Shown here: piece by piece, positions 36,567 to 45,963 of the stretch | Layout of the letters: each line of letters begins with the position of its first letter | How positions within the stretch are numbered: the stretch's first letter is position 1 | Assembly: GCF_003853415.1 (NCBI RefSeq) | Contig: NZ_QTPP01000009.1 | Location: 165,150 to 229,149, forward strand | Length of the DNA stretch: 64,000 bases | Source: Burkholderia sp. Bp9142 | Lineage (GTDB): Bacteria > Pseudomonadota > Gammaproteobacteria > Burkholderiales > Burkholderiaceae | Reading direction: 5' to 3' | Notes under the pieces: generated by a model | What the model was told of the DNA's origin: nothing | The model's input: only the letters and a program-made list of their open reading frames with translations | Databases searched by the model: none | Made by a program: the position numbers and the translations under genes

Positions 36567-38921
36567 ATGTCGTTCACTTTCGCCGCGCGGCCGTCGCGCG
36601 GTCGGCTCGCGCTCGCCTGCGCGGCCGCTTTTGCCTGGCAGACCGCGCAAGCGGCTCCGACCGATGGTGCACCCGCCGATCCGGTGCCAACCGGCCCGGA
36701 CAACCGGGCCGGCCGCGCCGCATCGATTGCCGTGCCCGGGCCCGCGCCGACGGGCGACACGCTGACCGCCGTCAGCGTCACCGCCCAGCGGCAACCCGTC
36801 GATCCCGATACGCCGGCCGTCGTCGAGTCGATCACGCGCGAGCAGATCGACGCGCACACCAACGTCACCACCGAGGACGCGCTGAAGTACGCGCCCAACC
36901 TGATGGTCCGCAAGCGCTACATCGGCGACCGCAACAGCGTGTTCGCCGGTCGCGACTTCAACGAACTGCAGAGCGCGCGCGGGCTCGTGTATGCCGATGG
37001 CCTGCTGCTGTCGAACCTGCTCGGCTCGAGCTATGCGTACCCGCCGCGCTGGTCGCTGATCGCCCCCGACGATATCGCGCGCGTCGATGTGCTGTATGGC
37101 CCCTTTTCCGCGCTGTATCCGGGCAATGCGATCGGCTCGACCGTGCTGCTGACGACGCGGCGCCCCGACAAACTCGAGGCGTCGCTATCGACGCAGTTCT
37201 TCACGCAGCGCTATCACGACGGCTACGGGTTCGCGGATAGCTTCGGCGGCAATCACCAGACCGCGCGGATCGCGAACCGCGTCGGCAAGTTCTGGTTTTC
37301 GCTGTCGCTCGACCGGCTGGAGAACGACGGTCAGCCGATGCAGTATGCGAGCCCCAATTCCGCCTACAACCCGCGGCTCGGCGCCGCGGTGCCCGTGACG
37401 GGCGCGGCCACCGACATCGGACCCAACGGCAAGCCGCGCACGATCGTCGGCACGCAGAACATCGAGCGGACCGAGCAGCTCAACGAGACGGTGCGGATGG
37501 GCTATGCGTTCACGGACCGCGTCGACGCGACGCTGACGCTCGGGCACTGGGAGAACCATTACCGGCAGCATGGCGAAACCTTCCTGCGCGACGCGGCCGG
37601 CAATCCCGTCTACGGCGGCAACGTGTCGATCGGCGGCCGGAACATGACCGTCGCGCCGAGCGCGTTCGCGCCGCAGCGCGGCGACCAGGAGAACTGGCTG
37701 TATGCGCTCGGCCTGAACAGCCGGCTCGATTCGGGCTGGCGGCTGTCGGGCATCGTGTCCGCGTACGACGTGTCGCGCGACGTGCTGCGCGCGGCATCGA
37801 CCGCGCAGGGCGGGGCGGGCACGCTGTTCCAGGGCGACGGCACGGGCTGGCGTACGCTCGACCTGAAGGCCGAGGCGCCGCAGGTGAAGGGCCACACGTT
37901 CACGTTCGGCTATCACTACGACAACTATTTCCTGCGCAACGTCACGTACAACACGGCCGACTGGCTGGCCGGGCCGACCACGTCGCTCGCGAGCGTCTAC
38001 CAGGGCGACACGCGCACGCAGGCGCTGTACGCGCAGGACGCGTGGCGTTTCGCGCCCGGCTGGCTCGCGACCCTCGGCCTGCGCTACGAGCGCTGGGATG
38101 CGTACGGCGGCGCGCTCGGCAACGCGAACGGCACGCTCGGCTACGCGGACCGCAGCGCGAATGCGCTGTCGCCGAAAGTCGCGCTGCAATGGGACGCGAC
38201 GGACGTCTGGCGCTTCCGGCTGTCATTCGCGACGGGCACGCGCTTCCCGACGGTCGGCGAACTGTTCCAGGGCACGATCTCGAACAACGCGATCGTCAAC
38301 AACAACCCGAACCTGCGGCCGGAAAAGGCGATCGACTGGGATTTCACGGCCGAGCGCGACGTCGGCGTCGGTGTCGTGCGCGCGAGCGTATTCCAGAGCG
38401 ATCTGCGCGACTCGATCTACAGCCAGACGACGGTGTCGGGCGCGTCGACCGTCACCAACATCTCGAACGTCGATCGCGTGCGCGTGCGCGGCGTCGAACT
38501 CGGATTCAGCGGCCGGAACGTCGGGCTGCGCGGGCTCGACATCGACGCGAACGTGTCGGCGAGCAATGCGCAGATCCTCGCCGATACCGCGAATCCCGCG
38601 TACGTCGGCTCGCGCTTTCCGCGCGTCCCGCGCATGCGCGCGAACCTGCTCGCGTCGTACCGCTTCGACGAGCACTGGCTCGCGAGCGTCGGCGTCCGCT
38701 ACTCGGGCCGCCAGTTCAACACGCTCGACAACAGCGACGTGAATCCGGACGTGTACGGCGGCACGAGCATCTTCACGGTCGTCGACCTGAAGGCGCGCTA
38801 CCGGTTCGACCGTCACTGGACCGCGTCGGTCGGCATCGACAACCTGACGGACCGCCGCTACTACGTGTTCCACCCGTATCCGGGCCGCACTTTCTTTGGA
38901 GAACTGAAATGGTCGCTGTGA
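36567..38921 (+). CDS. TonB-dependent outer-membrane receptor (probable copper or metal-complex uptake)
   Basis: A 784-residue receptor. A signal peptide (to about residue 30, AFAWQTAQA) is followed by a low-complexity segment, a plug domain (about 75-190: VSVTAQRQP..., ITREQIDAHTNVTTEDALKYAPNLMVRKR, DVLYGPFSALYPGNAIGS) and a 22-strand-type barrel ending in GRTFFGELKWSL. The substrate is inferred from neighbours (DUF2946, Met/His-rich BNR-like protein, CGYC protein) to be copper or a copper complex; the protein itself does not prove this. It overlaps the next gene by 13 bases. Confidence 0.9.
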   Translation: MSFTFAARPSRGRLALACAAAFAWQTAQAAPTDGAPADPVPTGPDNRAGRAASIAVPGPAPTGDTLTAVSVTAQRQPVDPDTPAVVESITREQIDAHTNVTTEDALKYAPNLMVRKRYIGDRNSVFAGRDFNELQSARGLVYADGLLLSNLLGSSYAYPPRWSLIAPDDIARVDVLYGPFSALYPGNAIGSTVLLTTRRPDKLEASLSTQFFTQRYHDGYGFADSFGGNHQTARIANRVGKFWFSLSLDRLENDGQPMQYASPNSAYNPRLGAAVPVTGAATDIGPNGKPRTIVGTQNIERTEQLNETVRMGYAFTDRVDATLTLGHWENHYRQHGETFLRDAAGNPVYGGNVSIGGRNMTVAPSAFAPQRGDQENWLYALGLNSRLDSGWRLSGIVSAYDVSRDVLRAASTAQGGAGTLFQGDGTGWRTLDLKAEAPQVKGHTFTFGYHYDNYFLRNVTYNTADWLAGPTTSLASVYQGDTRTQALYAQDAWRFAPGWLATLGLRYERWDAYGGALGNANGTLGYADRSANALSPKVALQWDATDVWRFRLSFATGTRFPTVGELFQGTISNNAIVNNNPNLRPEKAIDWDFTAERDVGVGVVRASVFQSDLRDSIYSQTTVSGASTVTNISNVDRVRVRGVELGFSGRNVGLRGLDIDANVSASNAQILADTANPAYVGSRFPRVPRMRANLLASYRFDEHWLASVGVRYSGRQFNTLDNSDVNPDVYGGTSIFTVVDLKARYRFDRHWTASVGIDNLTDRRYYVFHPYPGRTFFGELKWSL

Positions 38922-40168
38922 AATCGCTCGCGGCAGGCTGCGCGCTGTGGCTCGCGGCGCTGTCGCCCGCCCGCGCGCACGACGCACCGAAAGCCGCCGA
39001 TCCGCATGCGGCGCACATGAGCATGCAGGCCGCGCCGGCGCAACAGAAGCAGCCGCTCGCGACCGGCGCCGCGTTCGACGCGCGGCACCGGCTGTGGGTC
39101 GCATGGGTCGAAGGCGCGCACGTCGTCGTCGCGCACTCGGACGACGCGGGCCGGACGCTATCCGCGCCCGTGACCGTCAACGCGATGCCCGAGCCGATCT
39201 ACACGAGCGCGGAGAATCGGCCGAAGATTGCGACGAGTCCCGACGGTCGCGCGGCGTACGTGTCGTGGTCGATGCCGCTCGATGCGCCGTACACCGGCAT
39301 GGTGCGCTTCTCGCGCTCGCTCGACGGTGGTGCGACCTGGAGCGTGCCCGTCACCGTCCATCGCGACCGGCAGGCGATCACGCACCGCTTCGACATGATG
39401 GCCGTCGACCCGGCCGGCAACATCGCGATCGCGTGGATCGACAAGCGCGATCTCGCTGCGGCGAAGGCGGCGGGGCAGGCGTACGACGGTGCGGCCGTCT
39501 ACTACGCGGTGTCGCGCGACGGCGGCGTGTCGTTCGAGCCCGAGCGCAAGGTGACCGACCACACATGCGAATGCTGTCGCATCGCGATGGCGATCGATCC
39601 GGCCGGACACATCGAGGCCGTGTGGCGCAACGTGTTCCCGGGGCAGATCCGCGACCATGCGCTCGCGGTGTTGCCCGTACCGGCGTCGGAGCCCGTCGTG
39701 CCGATCCGTGCGACGTTCTCGAACTGGCATGTCGAGGCCTGCCCCGAGCACGGGCCGGCGCTTGCGATCACGCCCGACGGTACGCGTCATATTGCGTGGT
39801 TCGGTGTCGTCGACGGCCGCGCCGACGTGTTCTATTCGCGCATCGGCGCCGACGGCCGGCCGCGCGGCACGCCGTGGGCATTCGGCGCGAATCCGGCGGT
39901 GCCGGCCGAGCAGGCATCGCATGCGGCGCTCGTCGCGCGCGGCGACGTCGTCTGGCTTGCATGGAAGGCGTTCGATGGCGACGCGATGCAGATCAAGCTG
40001 CGCCGCTCGGACGATCGCGGCGAGCACTGGTCGGCGCCGCGCGTGATCGCGTCGACGTCGGGCGCGAGCGACAATCCGCAACTGCTCGACGATGCGGGGC
40101 GCATCTACCTGTCGTGGCGCACGCGTAACGACGGCTACCGGCTGATTCCCGTCGAGGGCGCGCAATGA
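38909..40168 (+). CDS. Periplasmic sialidase/BNR-like beta-propeller protein, copper-operon component
   Basis: A 419-residue exported protein with a signal peptide (ending ARAHDAP). The N-terminus of the mature form is His/Met-rich (DPHAAHMSMQ), a typical copper-binding flavour. Repeats with S-x-D-x-G-x-x-W/F (RSLDGGATWS, SRDGGVSFE, RRSDDRGEHWS) are BNR/Asp-box motifs of a beta propeller. A HTCECCR cluster at residues 218-224 is a striking potential metal site. Start at 38909 behind TTTGGAGAA. Sialidase activity is unlikely given the context. Confidence 0.75.
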   Translation: MVAVKSLAAGCALWLAALSPARAHDAPKAADPHAAHMSMQAAPAQQKQPLATGAAFDARHRLWVAWVEGAHVVVAHSDDAGRTLSAPVTVNAMPEPIYTSAENRPKIATSPDGRAAYVSWSMPLDAPYTGMVRFSRSLDGGATWSVPVTVHRDRQAITHRFDMMAVDPAGNIAIAWIDKRDLAAAKAAGQAYDGAAVYYAVSRDGGVSFEPERKVTDHTCECCRIAMAIDPAGHIEAVWRNVFPGQIRDHALAVLPVPASEPVVPIRATFSNWHVEACPEHGPALAITPDGTRHIAWFGVVDGRADVFYSRIGADGRPRGTPWAFGANPAVPAEQASHAALVARGDVVWLAWKAFDGDAMQIKLRRSDDRGEHWSAPRVIASTSGASDNPQLLDDAGRIYLSWRTRNDGYRLIPVEGAQ

Positions 40169-40647
40169 AACGGCTGATGATCCTGATCGGCGCCGTGCTC
40201 GCGAGCCTGCCGGCGTGGGCCGGCGAACTGCAACCGCTGCGCGCGGCCGAGGTCGCGAAGTTGTATGCGACGGCGCACGATCGACCGCTCGCGGTCGAGA
40301 TCTGGTCGCTCGATTGCGGATACTGCCGCGAGAACGCCGCGCATCTCGTCGCGTGGCAGTGCCGGCATCCGGACGTGCAGCTCGCAATGGTCGCGATGGA
40401 CGCTTATGACGACAACGGTGCGGCGATCGCGCAGGTGCTCGCGCAAATGAACCTGCCGCCGCAGGTCGCGCAGTATGCGAACGCGGAGCCGATGCCCGAG
40501 CGTCTGCGGGCGGCGCTCGATGCGGGATGGCGGGGAGAGATGCCGCGTACGGTGTGGATCGGACGCGATGGCGCACGCGAAGCGCGCAGCGGATTGCTGA
40601 CGACCGGCGTGCTCGACGGCTGGTTGCAGCGCGGCAAGCGCCGCTGA
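40165..40647 (+). CDS. Periplasmic thioredoxin-fold protein with CGYC motif
   Basis: A 160-residue exported protein (signal peptide MKRLMILIGAVLASLPAWA). The redox motif is DCGYCREN (Cys 51 and 54) in a thioredoxin-like context (AVEIWSLDCGYCRENAAHL). It overlaps the preceding gene by ATGA, so the two are translationally coupled. Probably reduces disulfides or copper in, or delivers copper for, this operon's partners; this is inference. Confidence 0.8.
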   Translation: MKRLMILIGAVLASLPAWAGELQPLRAAEVAKLYATAHDRPLAVEIWSLDCGYCRENAAHLVAWQCRHPDVQLAMVAMDAYDDNGAAIAQVLAQMNLPPQVAQYANAEPMPERLRAALDAGWRGEMPRTVWIGRDGAREARSGLLTTGVLDGWLQRGKRR

Positions 40648-40734
40648 AACGGAAGGCGGCGCGCGCGCAATGCAGCGCGCCGCTTCGATGCAAGAACGAA
40701 ACGAAAGCGCGCCCGAAGGCGCGCAAGAAGAGCG

Positions 40735-40989
40735 TCAGGCCGCGCGCCTGAATAGCCGGATCACGAACAGCAGGATCACGGCGCCGATGACCGCGACGAT
40801 CACCGAGCCGATGAAGCCGCTGCCGAGGCTGATGCCGAGCAGCCCGGCCAGCCAGCCGCCGATCACCGCGCCGACGATACCGACGATGATGTCGACGATC
40901 AGCCCGAACCCGCCGCCCTTGACGAGCAGCCCGGCCAGCCAGCCGGCGATCGCACCGATGATGAGCCACATAATCAAGCCATGAGTCAT
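40735..40989 (-). CDS. GlsB/YeaQ/YmgE-family stress-response membrane protein
   Basis: An 84-residue protein with three hydrophobic segments and glycine-rich turns (GAIAGWLAGLLVKGGGFGLIVDIIVGIVGAVIGGWLAG), the signature of the transglycosylase-associated / GlsB family. It begins with MTHGLIMWLIIG behind GGAGAGGATC. Members are induced by stress; the function is unclear. Confidence 0.93.
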   Translation of the reverse strand: MTHGLIMWLIIGAIAGWLAGLLVKGGGFGLIVDIIVGIVGAVIGGWLAGLLGISLGSGFIGSVIVAVIGAVILLFVIRLFRRAA

Positions 40990-41114
40990 GGTGATCCTCT
41001 CCTTGTGTTGAGTCGAAATGACCGGACGTCGGCTGTTTCGCCGCAAGCAGCCTGTAGGCGGCATGCGACCTGCCGCGCCGCCCACGCAATGTAACGCGAT
41101 AGACGGGTCGGAAT

Positions 41115-41142
41115 CGTTAAGTAATGTTATGCACCCTTAACG
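41115..41142. promoter_or_regulatory. Inverted repeat CGTTAAG-N14-CTTAACG
   Basis: A perfect 7-bp inverted repeat between the glsB-like gene and the DUF2783 gene, followed on the plus strand by GGGTTTTTCC. It may be an operator or a weak terminator. Confidence 0.35.
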
Positions 41143-41251
41143 GGTTTTTCCAGAGGATTCGTCTGCCTACGGCGCGGTGCATACGCAGACGATGCGTGGC
41201 GAAATGAAGATGTAAGGAAAGGATGGCGACCGCGCGGCGGTGCGTCGTGCG

Positions 41252-41464
41252 TCATTGTCCGTGCGACGGCGCCGGTGCGCGCGTATCTGGCAGGCCGTCG
41301 CCGGCGTCGGCAATCAGGCGGCCGACGGTCTGCGCATCGCCGATCGTCTCGATCGCCAGCAGCGCGAAGCGCGCGAGAAAGAGCGGGGCATCGGCTTCGC
41401 CGATACGGGTCATCGTGCGGCACAGATCGGTGTAGAGGGCGTCGCGTTCGGTGTCGGTCATCAT
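41252..41464 (-). CDS. DUF2783-domain protein
   Basis: A 70-residue protein (MMTDTERDALYTDLCRTMTR..., then ETIGDAQTVGRLIADAGDGL) of the DUF2783 family, which is regularly encoded directly behind MhpA-type flavin monooxygenases. Its ATG overlaps the monooxygenase TGA (ATGA), so the two are coupled. Function unknown; an accessory or stability role is inferred. Confidence 0.85.
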   Translation of the reverse strand: MMTDTERDALYTDLCRTMTRIGEADAPLFLARFALLAIETIGDAQTVGRLIADAGDGLPDTRAPAPSHGQ

Positions 41465-43206
41465 GCGTTCTCCTGAAGATCGGCTGACGTGCGCGGGTGG
41501 AGCGCGCGTTCGAGTGCGGTGCTCAGGTCGGCGGCGCGTGCGTCGCGCCAGCGGCCGAGCACGTGTCCGTCCGGACGCACGAGGTAGACGGTGCCGTCGC
41601 GCGCACCGTACAGGTCGAATAACCGGCCGTCTGCATCGTAGCCGCCGCATCCCGTCTGTTGCGGTGCCGCGTGCCGCGCGAGCGTAACCAGCGTGAACGG
41701 TATGCCGGCGTCGTGCAGGCGCCGCGCGAGATCGGCGAACGACGGATCGGGTGCGCCGTCGCGCGTGAAGCGGAATGCCGTGAAGCACGGGCCGACGAGA
41801 TCGGTCAGGTGGCCGCGACGCGCGCCGTCGGCGTTGCCGATGTCGCGCGACGTCTGCAGCATCAGTGGACATTCCGCGAGTACCGTGCCGGGCGCCGGCC
41901 CGGCCGAAAATGCATCGCGCTCGGGTGTATTGAGCGGCGACGCCGTGTACGCGATCGCCGACGTCTGGCGCGGATTGATCAGCGAACGCAACGCCGGATG
42001 CCGGACCGCGAGCGTGAGCACGGCCTTGCGCATCAGGTCGAACGCGAACGACGGCGGCGCCATGAACTCGGTGCTCTTGGTGCCGTAGCGCAGGTTCTCG
42101 TGCGTCGCGAACACGCGTTCGTCCGAATAGCTGTCGAGCAGCGCGTCCGACGCGAGGCCGTGCATCACGTACGCCAGTTTCCACGCGACATTGTCGGCGT
42201 CGTCGATGCCCGAATTCGCGCCGCGCACGCCGAAGATCGGCACGAGGTGCGCGGCGTCGCCGCAGAACAACACGCGGCCGTGACGGTAGCGTTCGAGCGT
42301 CAGCGCGTTCGCCTTGTAGATCGTGATCCAGATCGGCGACCAGTCGCCGCGCTCGCCCATCATGTCGAGCAGGTTCTGTACGCGCGGGAGCACGTTCTCG
42401 GGCTTCACGGCCGCTTCGGGATCCTCGTCGTCGCGCAGCTGGTAGTCGATCCGCCATACGTTGTCGGGCTGCTTGTGGACGAGCACCGTCGAGCCGGGGT
42501 TCGACGCCGGGTCGAAATACGCGAGCCGTTCGGTCGGACGGTCGCTGTCGAGCGCGATGTCGACGATCACGTAGCGGCCTTCGTAGCGGGTTCCTTGCAG
42601 CGACAGGCCGAGCGCATCGCGCATCGTGCTGCGCCCGCCGTCGCTCGCGACGATCCAGTCGGCATCGAGTGCGTAGCCGCCGAGCGGCGTATCGACGTCC
42701 AGCCGCACGCTGTCCGGGTGCCGCGTGACGCCGGCGACTTTCGTCTGCCAGCGGATCTCGATGAGCCCGGGGCGGCGCAGCGCGGCATCGAGCAGGAACT
42801 GCTCGATGTGATACTGCGCGAGGTTCACCATCGGCGGCAGCTTCTGGTTCTCGTCCTGCGGCATCGTGAAATGCAGCACTTCGTCGCGACGATGGAAGCT
42901 GCGTCCGCCGCTCCACGGCAGCCCGACGCGCATGAAGCTGTCGAGCGCGCCGAGCCGCTCGATGATCTCGAGGCTGCGTCGCGAGATGCAGATCGCGCGG
43001 CTGCCGTGGCAGACCGAATCGTCTGCTTCGAGCAGCACGCTGCGGATGCCGTGGTTGGCGAGGCCGAGTGCGACGGCGAGGCCCACCGGCCCGCCGCCGA
43101 CGATCGCGACGCGGTGCCGCTGCGTATCGACACCGTCGCCGCAGGTCGGCAGGTGCGCGGGATGACGCGCGGCGACGAAAGGATATGGCTTGAACTCGAT
43201 GCCCAT
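41461..43206 (-). CDS. FAD-dependent aromatic monooxygenase (MhpA-like)
   Basis: A 581-residue class A flavoprotein hydroxylase. The FAD ADP-binding motif VGGGPVGLAVALGLANHG is at about 36-53, the DG motif region is DWIVASDGGRSTMRDALG, and the third FAD motif is GRVLFCGDAAHLVPIFGVRGANSG. Close relatives hydroxylate 3-(3-hydroxyphenyl)propionate and related phenols, but the substrate here is open. It is encoded with DUF2783 and downstream of a LuxR-type regulator; no ring-cleavage genes are adjacent. Confidence 0.88.
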   Translation of the reverse strand: MGIEFKPYPFVAARHPAHLPTCGDGVDTQRHRVAIVGGGPVGLAVALGLANHGIRSVLLEADDSVCHGSRAICISRRSLEIIERLGALDSFMRVGLPWSGGRSFHRRDEVLHFTMPQDENQKLPPMVNLAQYHIEQFLLDAALRRPGLIEIRWQTKVAGVTRHPDSVRLDVDTPLGGYALDADWIVASDGGRSTMRDALGLSLQGTRYEGRYVIVDIALDSDRPTERLAYFDPASNPGSTVLVHKQPDNVWRIDYQLRDDEDPEAAVKPENVLPRVQNLLDMMGERGDWSPIWITIYKANALTLERYRHGRVLFCGDAAHLVPIFGVRGANSGIDDADNVAWKLAYVMHGLASDALLDSYSDERVFATHENLRYGTKSTEFMAPPSFAFDLMRKAVLTLAVRHPALRSLINPRQTSAIAYTASPLNTPERDAFSAGPAPGTVLAECPLMLQTSRDIGNADGARRGHLTDLVGPCFTAFRFTRDGAPDPSFADLARRLHDAGIPFTLVTLARHAAPQQTGCGGYDADGRLFDLYGARDGTVYLVRPDGHVLGRWRDARAADLSTALERALHPRTSADLQENA

Positions 43207-43382
43207 CGTTGGCTTCCAGGTTGCACTGATCGGACGCGCACGCTCGACGACGCGATGCGTGCGGGCAGGTTGGATGCAGTATGGAAGCCGCGCCGGACAC
43301 CGCTGTCCCCATTCCGGGTACAGCGAACGGCTGGCGGCGGGCCGGGATTTACCCCGACGCGTTCAGGATCGGCCAGCGCCGT

Positions 43383-44192
43383 TCACGGCTGCAGGCACAG
43401 CGCAAACAGCTGGCGCTGGCTCGAGATGCCGAGACGCCGGAACGCGCGCTTCTGGTAGGTGACGACGCTCGATGCCTTCACGCCGATCGTGTCGCCGATC
43501 TCCTGCGCGGTCTGGCCTTCGAGCACGCCGCGCAGCACGTCGAGTTCGCGCTTGGACAGGGTCGGGCATGCGCCGCGCAGCCGCGCGAGCATCAGTTGCG
43601 GGATGCCGATCTGCGTCGAGCCCGCGAGCGCGTAGTGATGCTGCGCAGCCTGCGTGATCAGCGGCGCGAGCGTTTCGATGGCCGCGATTTCGCGCGGCTG
43701 GAATGCGCCGCTGCGATGCGCGCGATACAGGTTGATCGACAGCCAGGTCGAGTCGTTCGGCTGCATCAGCAGCGCGAGCCGATCGGATACGTCGGGGCCG
43801 CGGTAGCAGGCCGCGCGATACGCGTCATGACCGATCTCGTCGCCGGTCTGCTGATGCAGCAGCACGTCGCGGCGCTGTGTGCCGCGACCGGCGGCCGAGA
43901 CGATCTTCTGGTTGCCGTCGAGCGCATAGAAATGTCGCGCGTAGGTGTCGGCGACATCGCGCAGGTAGCGGCCGCCGCGATGATCGGCGACCGACACGGT
44001 GCGCGGCCGGTTGCCGAACTCGTACGCGAAGATCGTGCACTGCGTGACGGACAGCGCATCGTCGAACAGCTTCAGGATTTCCGCGGCGAACGCGTTCGGC
44101 TCGCTGCCGCCGATCGCGGCGACGAGACCGGTCGCGCGGGACACGTCCAGTTGTCCGCCGAGGTTCGGTCGATCGAGACGCCAGGTGCGCAT
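43383..44192 (-). CDS. LuxR-family transcriptional regulator
   Basis: A 269-residue protein. The C-terminal HTH is classic: TLSKRELDVLRGVLEGQTAQEIGDTIGVKASSVVTYQKRAFRRLG. The N-terminal 200 residues form a GAF-like sensor (MQPNDSTWLSINLYRAHRSGAF...). It lacks an autoinducer-domain signature I would recognise, so it is probably not a quorum-sensing receptor. It lies 176 bases upstream of the monooxygenase on the same strand and may control it. Confidence 0.87.
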   Translation of the reverse strand: MRTWRLDRPNLGGQLDVSRATGLVAAIGGSEPNAFAAEILKLFDDALSVTQCTIFAYEFGNRPRTVSVADHRGGRYLRDVADTYARHFYALDGNQKIVSAAGRGTQRRDVLLHQQTGDEIGHDAYRAACYRGPDVSDRLALLMQPNDSTWLSINLYRAHRSGAFQPREIAAIETLAPLITQAAQHHYALAGSTQIGIPQLMLARLRGACPTLSKRELDVLRGVLEGQTAQEIGDTIGVKASSVVTYQKRAFRRLGISSQRQLFALCLQP

Positions 44193-44330
44193 GATGCAGG
44201 GGGAGGGCAGGGTGGTCCGGCGATTGTAGTCGGCGGCGCGCGGCGCGGGAGTCGGGAGATGCCCGCAAGTGAAAACGACGGGGCGGGCGCACGATTTCGT
44301 GTATCGGAAAGCGTGGAGAAACGTGGCCGG

Positions 44331-44371
44331 AAAAGAGAAAAGGCCTGGCAAGCGATGCTTGTCAGGCCTTT
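44331..44371 (-). terminator. Intrinsic terminator of tRNA-Thr(CGT)
   Basis: On the minus strand AAAGGCCTGACAAGC pairs with GCTTGCCAGGCCTTT (one mismatch) around an ATC loop, followed by TTCTCTTTT. It begins seven bases after the tRNA. Confidence 0.85.
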
Positions 44372-44377
44372 ATATCT

Positions 44378-44453
44378 TGGTGCCGGAGATAGGAGTCGAA
44401 CCTACGACCTTCGCATTACGAATGCGCTGCTCTACCAACTGAGCTACACCGGC
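44378..44453 (-). tRNA. tRNA-Thr (anticodon CGT)
   Basis: Minus strand: acceptor GCCGGTG, D-arm AGCTCAGTTGGTAGAGC, anticodon stem-loop CGCAT-TCGTAAT-GCG with anticodon CGT, T-arm GTAGGTTCGACTCCTAT, encoded CCA. 76 bases. Confidence 0.95.
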
Positions 44454-44467
44454 AGCAGAGAAATGAA

Positions 44468-44497
44468 ATTATATGGTGAAATCCGAGATCTTGGCAA
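44468..44497 (-). promoter_or_regulatory. Promoter of tRNA-Thr(CGT)
   Basis: Minus strand TTGCCA (44497-44492), an 18-base spacer, and a perfect TATAAT (44473-44468), 15 bases before the tRNA. The surrounding 60 bases are AT-rich. Confidence 0.75.
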
Positions 44498-44660
44498 TAG
44501 GTTTTGCGAATTTTTTTCAGCTTCCTGCTGCTGCTTCGCGAACCCTCGATCCGGCGGACTTCCCGCTTTCACTTCACTGCGATGCGGCCTGTCAGGGCCA
44601 CATCGCGAAGGCGCGATTGTACTGACGTCTCGCACCTCCGTCCAGTGCTGCAGTGCAAAT

Positions 44661-45674
44661 TTATTGGCCTTCGTTGTGATAGCCGGTCACGCGCTCGACT
44701 TCGTTCTTCGAACCGAGGAACACCGGCACGCGCTGGTGCAGGCCGGTCGGCTGCACTTCCATGATGCGCTGCGTGCCCGTGGTCGCGGCGCCGCCCGCCT
44801 GTTCGACGATGAACGACATCGGGTTCGCTTCGTACATCAGGCGCAGCTTGCCCGGACGATCGGGCGTGCGCTTGTCGGCCGGGTACATGAAGATGCCGCC
44901 GCGGTTCAGGATCCGGTGCACGTCGGCCACCATCGACGCGATCCAGCGCATGTTGAAGTTGTCGCCGCGCGGGCCTTCCTTGCCGGAGTTCAGCTCGTCG
45001 ACATAGCGCTGGACCGGCTCGTACCAGTGGCGGGCGTTCGATGCGTTGATCGCGTATTCGCGCGTATCGGCCGGGATCTGCATGTTGCTTTGCGTGAGCA
45101 CCCACGAGCCGACTTCGCGGTCGAGCGTGAAGCAGTTCACGCCGTTGCCGGTCGTCAGCACGAACACGGTCTGCGGGCCGTACACCGCGTAGCCGGCCGC
45201 GACCTGCTCCGTGCCCGGCTGCAGGAACGATTCCTCGGTGGCCTGCTTGCCGTCCGGGCAGCGCAGCACCGAGAAGATCGTGCCGATCGACACGTTCACG
45301 TCGATGTTCGACGAGCCGTCGAGCGGGTCGAACACGAGCAGGTATTCGCCGCGCGGATAGTTCGCGGGGATCGGGAAGAACGTTTCCATTTCCTCCGACG
45401 CCATCGCGGCGAGGTTGCCGCCCCATTCGTTCGCGTCGAGCAGGATCTCGTTCGACAGGATGTCGAGCTTCTTCTGCACTTCGCCCTGGACGTTCTCGCT
45501 GCCGGCGGTACCGAGTGCATCGCCGAGCGCGCCCTTCGACACGTTGTAGCTGATCGCCTTGCACGCGCGGGCGACGACTTCGATCAGCAGGCGGAGGTCG
45601 GCGGGGAGGTTGTTGGTCTCACGCTGCTGCTCGATCAGGAACTTGGACAGCGTGGTGCGGCGGGCAATGGACAT
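44661..45674 (-). CDS. fbp: Fructose-1,6-bisphosphatase class 1
   Basis: A 337-residue gluconeogenic enzyme hydrolysing fructose 1,6-bisphosphate. The metal/substrate motif [25 protein letters not shown] is intact, as are [20 protein letters not shown] and the N-terminal [10 protein letters not shown]. The start at 45674 gives the normal length. It follows pepN on the same strand, with a strong terminator between them, so it is a separate unit. Confidence 0.97.
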   Translation of the reverse strand: MSIARRTTLSKFLIEQQRETNNLPADLRLLIEVVARACKAISYNVSKGALGDALGTAGSENVQGEVQKKLDILSNEILLDANEWGGNLAAMASEEMETFFPIPANYPRGEYLLVFDPLDGSSNIDVNVSIGTIFSVLRCPDGKQATEESFLQPGTEQVAAGYAVYGPQTVFVLTTGNGVNCFTLDREVGSWVLTQSNMQIPADTREYAINASNARHWYEPVQRYVDELNSGKEGPRGDNFNMRWIASMVADVHRILNRGGIFMYPADKRTPDRPGKLRLMYEANPMSFIVEQAGGAATTGTQRIMEVQPTGLHQRVPVFLGSKNEVERVTGYHNEGQ

Positions 45675-45886
45675 GACAGACTCCGAAAGGCCAAAGAATC
45701 CTTGAATTGCCGCAATTTTACCCGGCGCGCCTGCCGGCCCGCCGCCTTTTTTCGTCCGGTTACATGGCCGGGCGGCCGATTCGGCCGGGTTGCGGCGTGC
45801 GCCGCAGCCGGGATTTGTGCCGTCGCGGCCGGAAATCACGGCGTCCGAGCTGCTGTCGGGCCCTGACCCCGACCGCGCTTGCGGCA

Positions 45887-45924
45887 ACAAAAAAAGCCGG
45901 CGCCGCAACGGGGCGGCGCCGGCT
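45887..45924 (-). terminator. Intrinsic terminator of pepN
   Basis: Minus strand: AGCCGGCGCCGC pairs with GCGGCGCCGGCT (perfect 12 bp, 45924-45913 with 45906-45895), followed by a T run. It lies 40 bases after the pepN stop. Confidence 0.92.
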
Positions 45925-45963
45925 TCGTTGCGCGCGAGCGCGAGGCGAAGCGCGTGCGTGACG

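Noticed and set aside
41252..43312. 686-codon minus-strand frame spanning the monooxygenase
   Set aside because: Its last 70 codons are the DUF2783 gene; the upstream part is an Arg-rich out-of-frame shadow of the monooxygenase.
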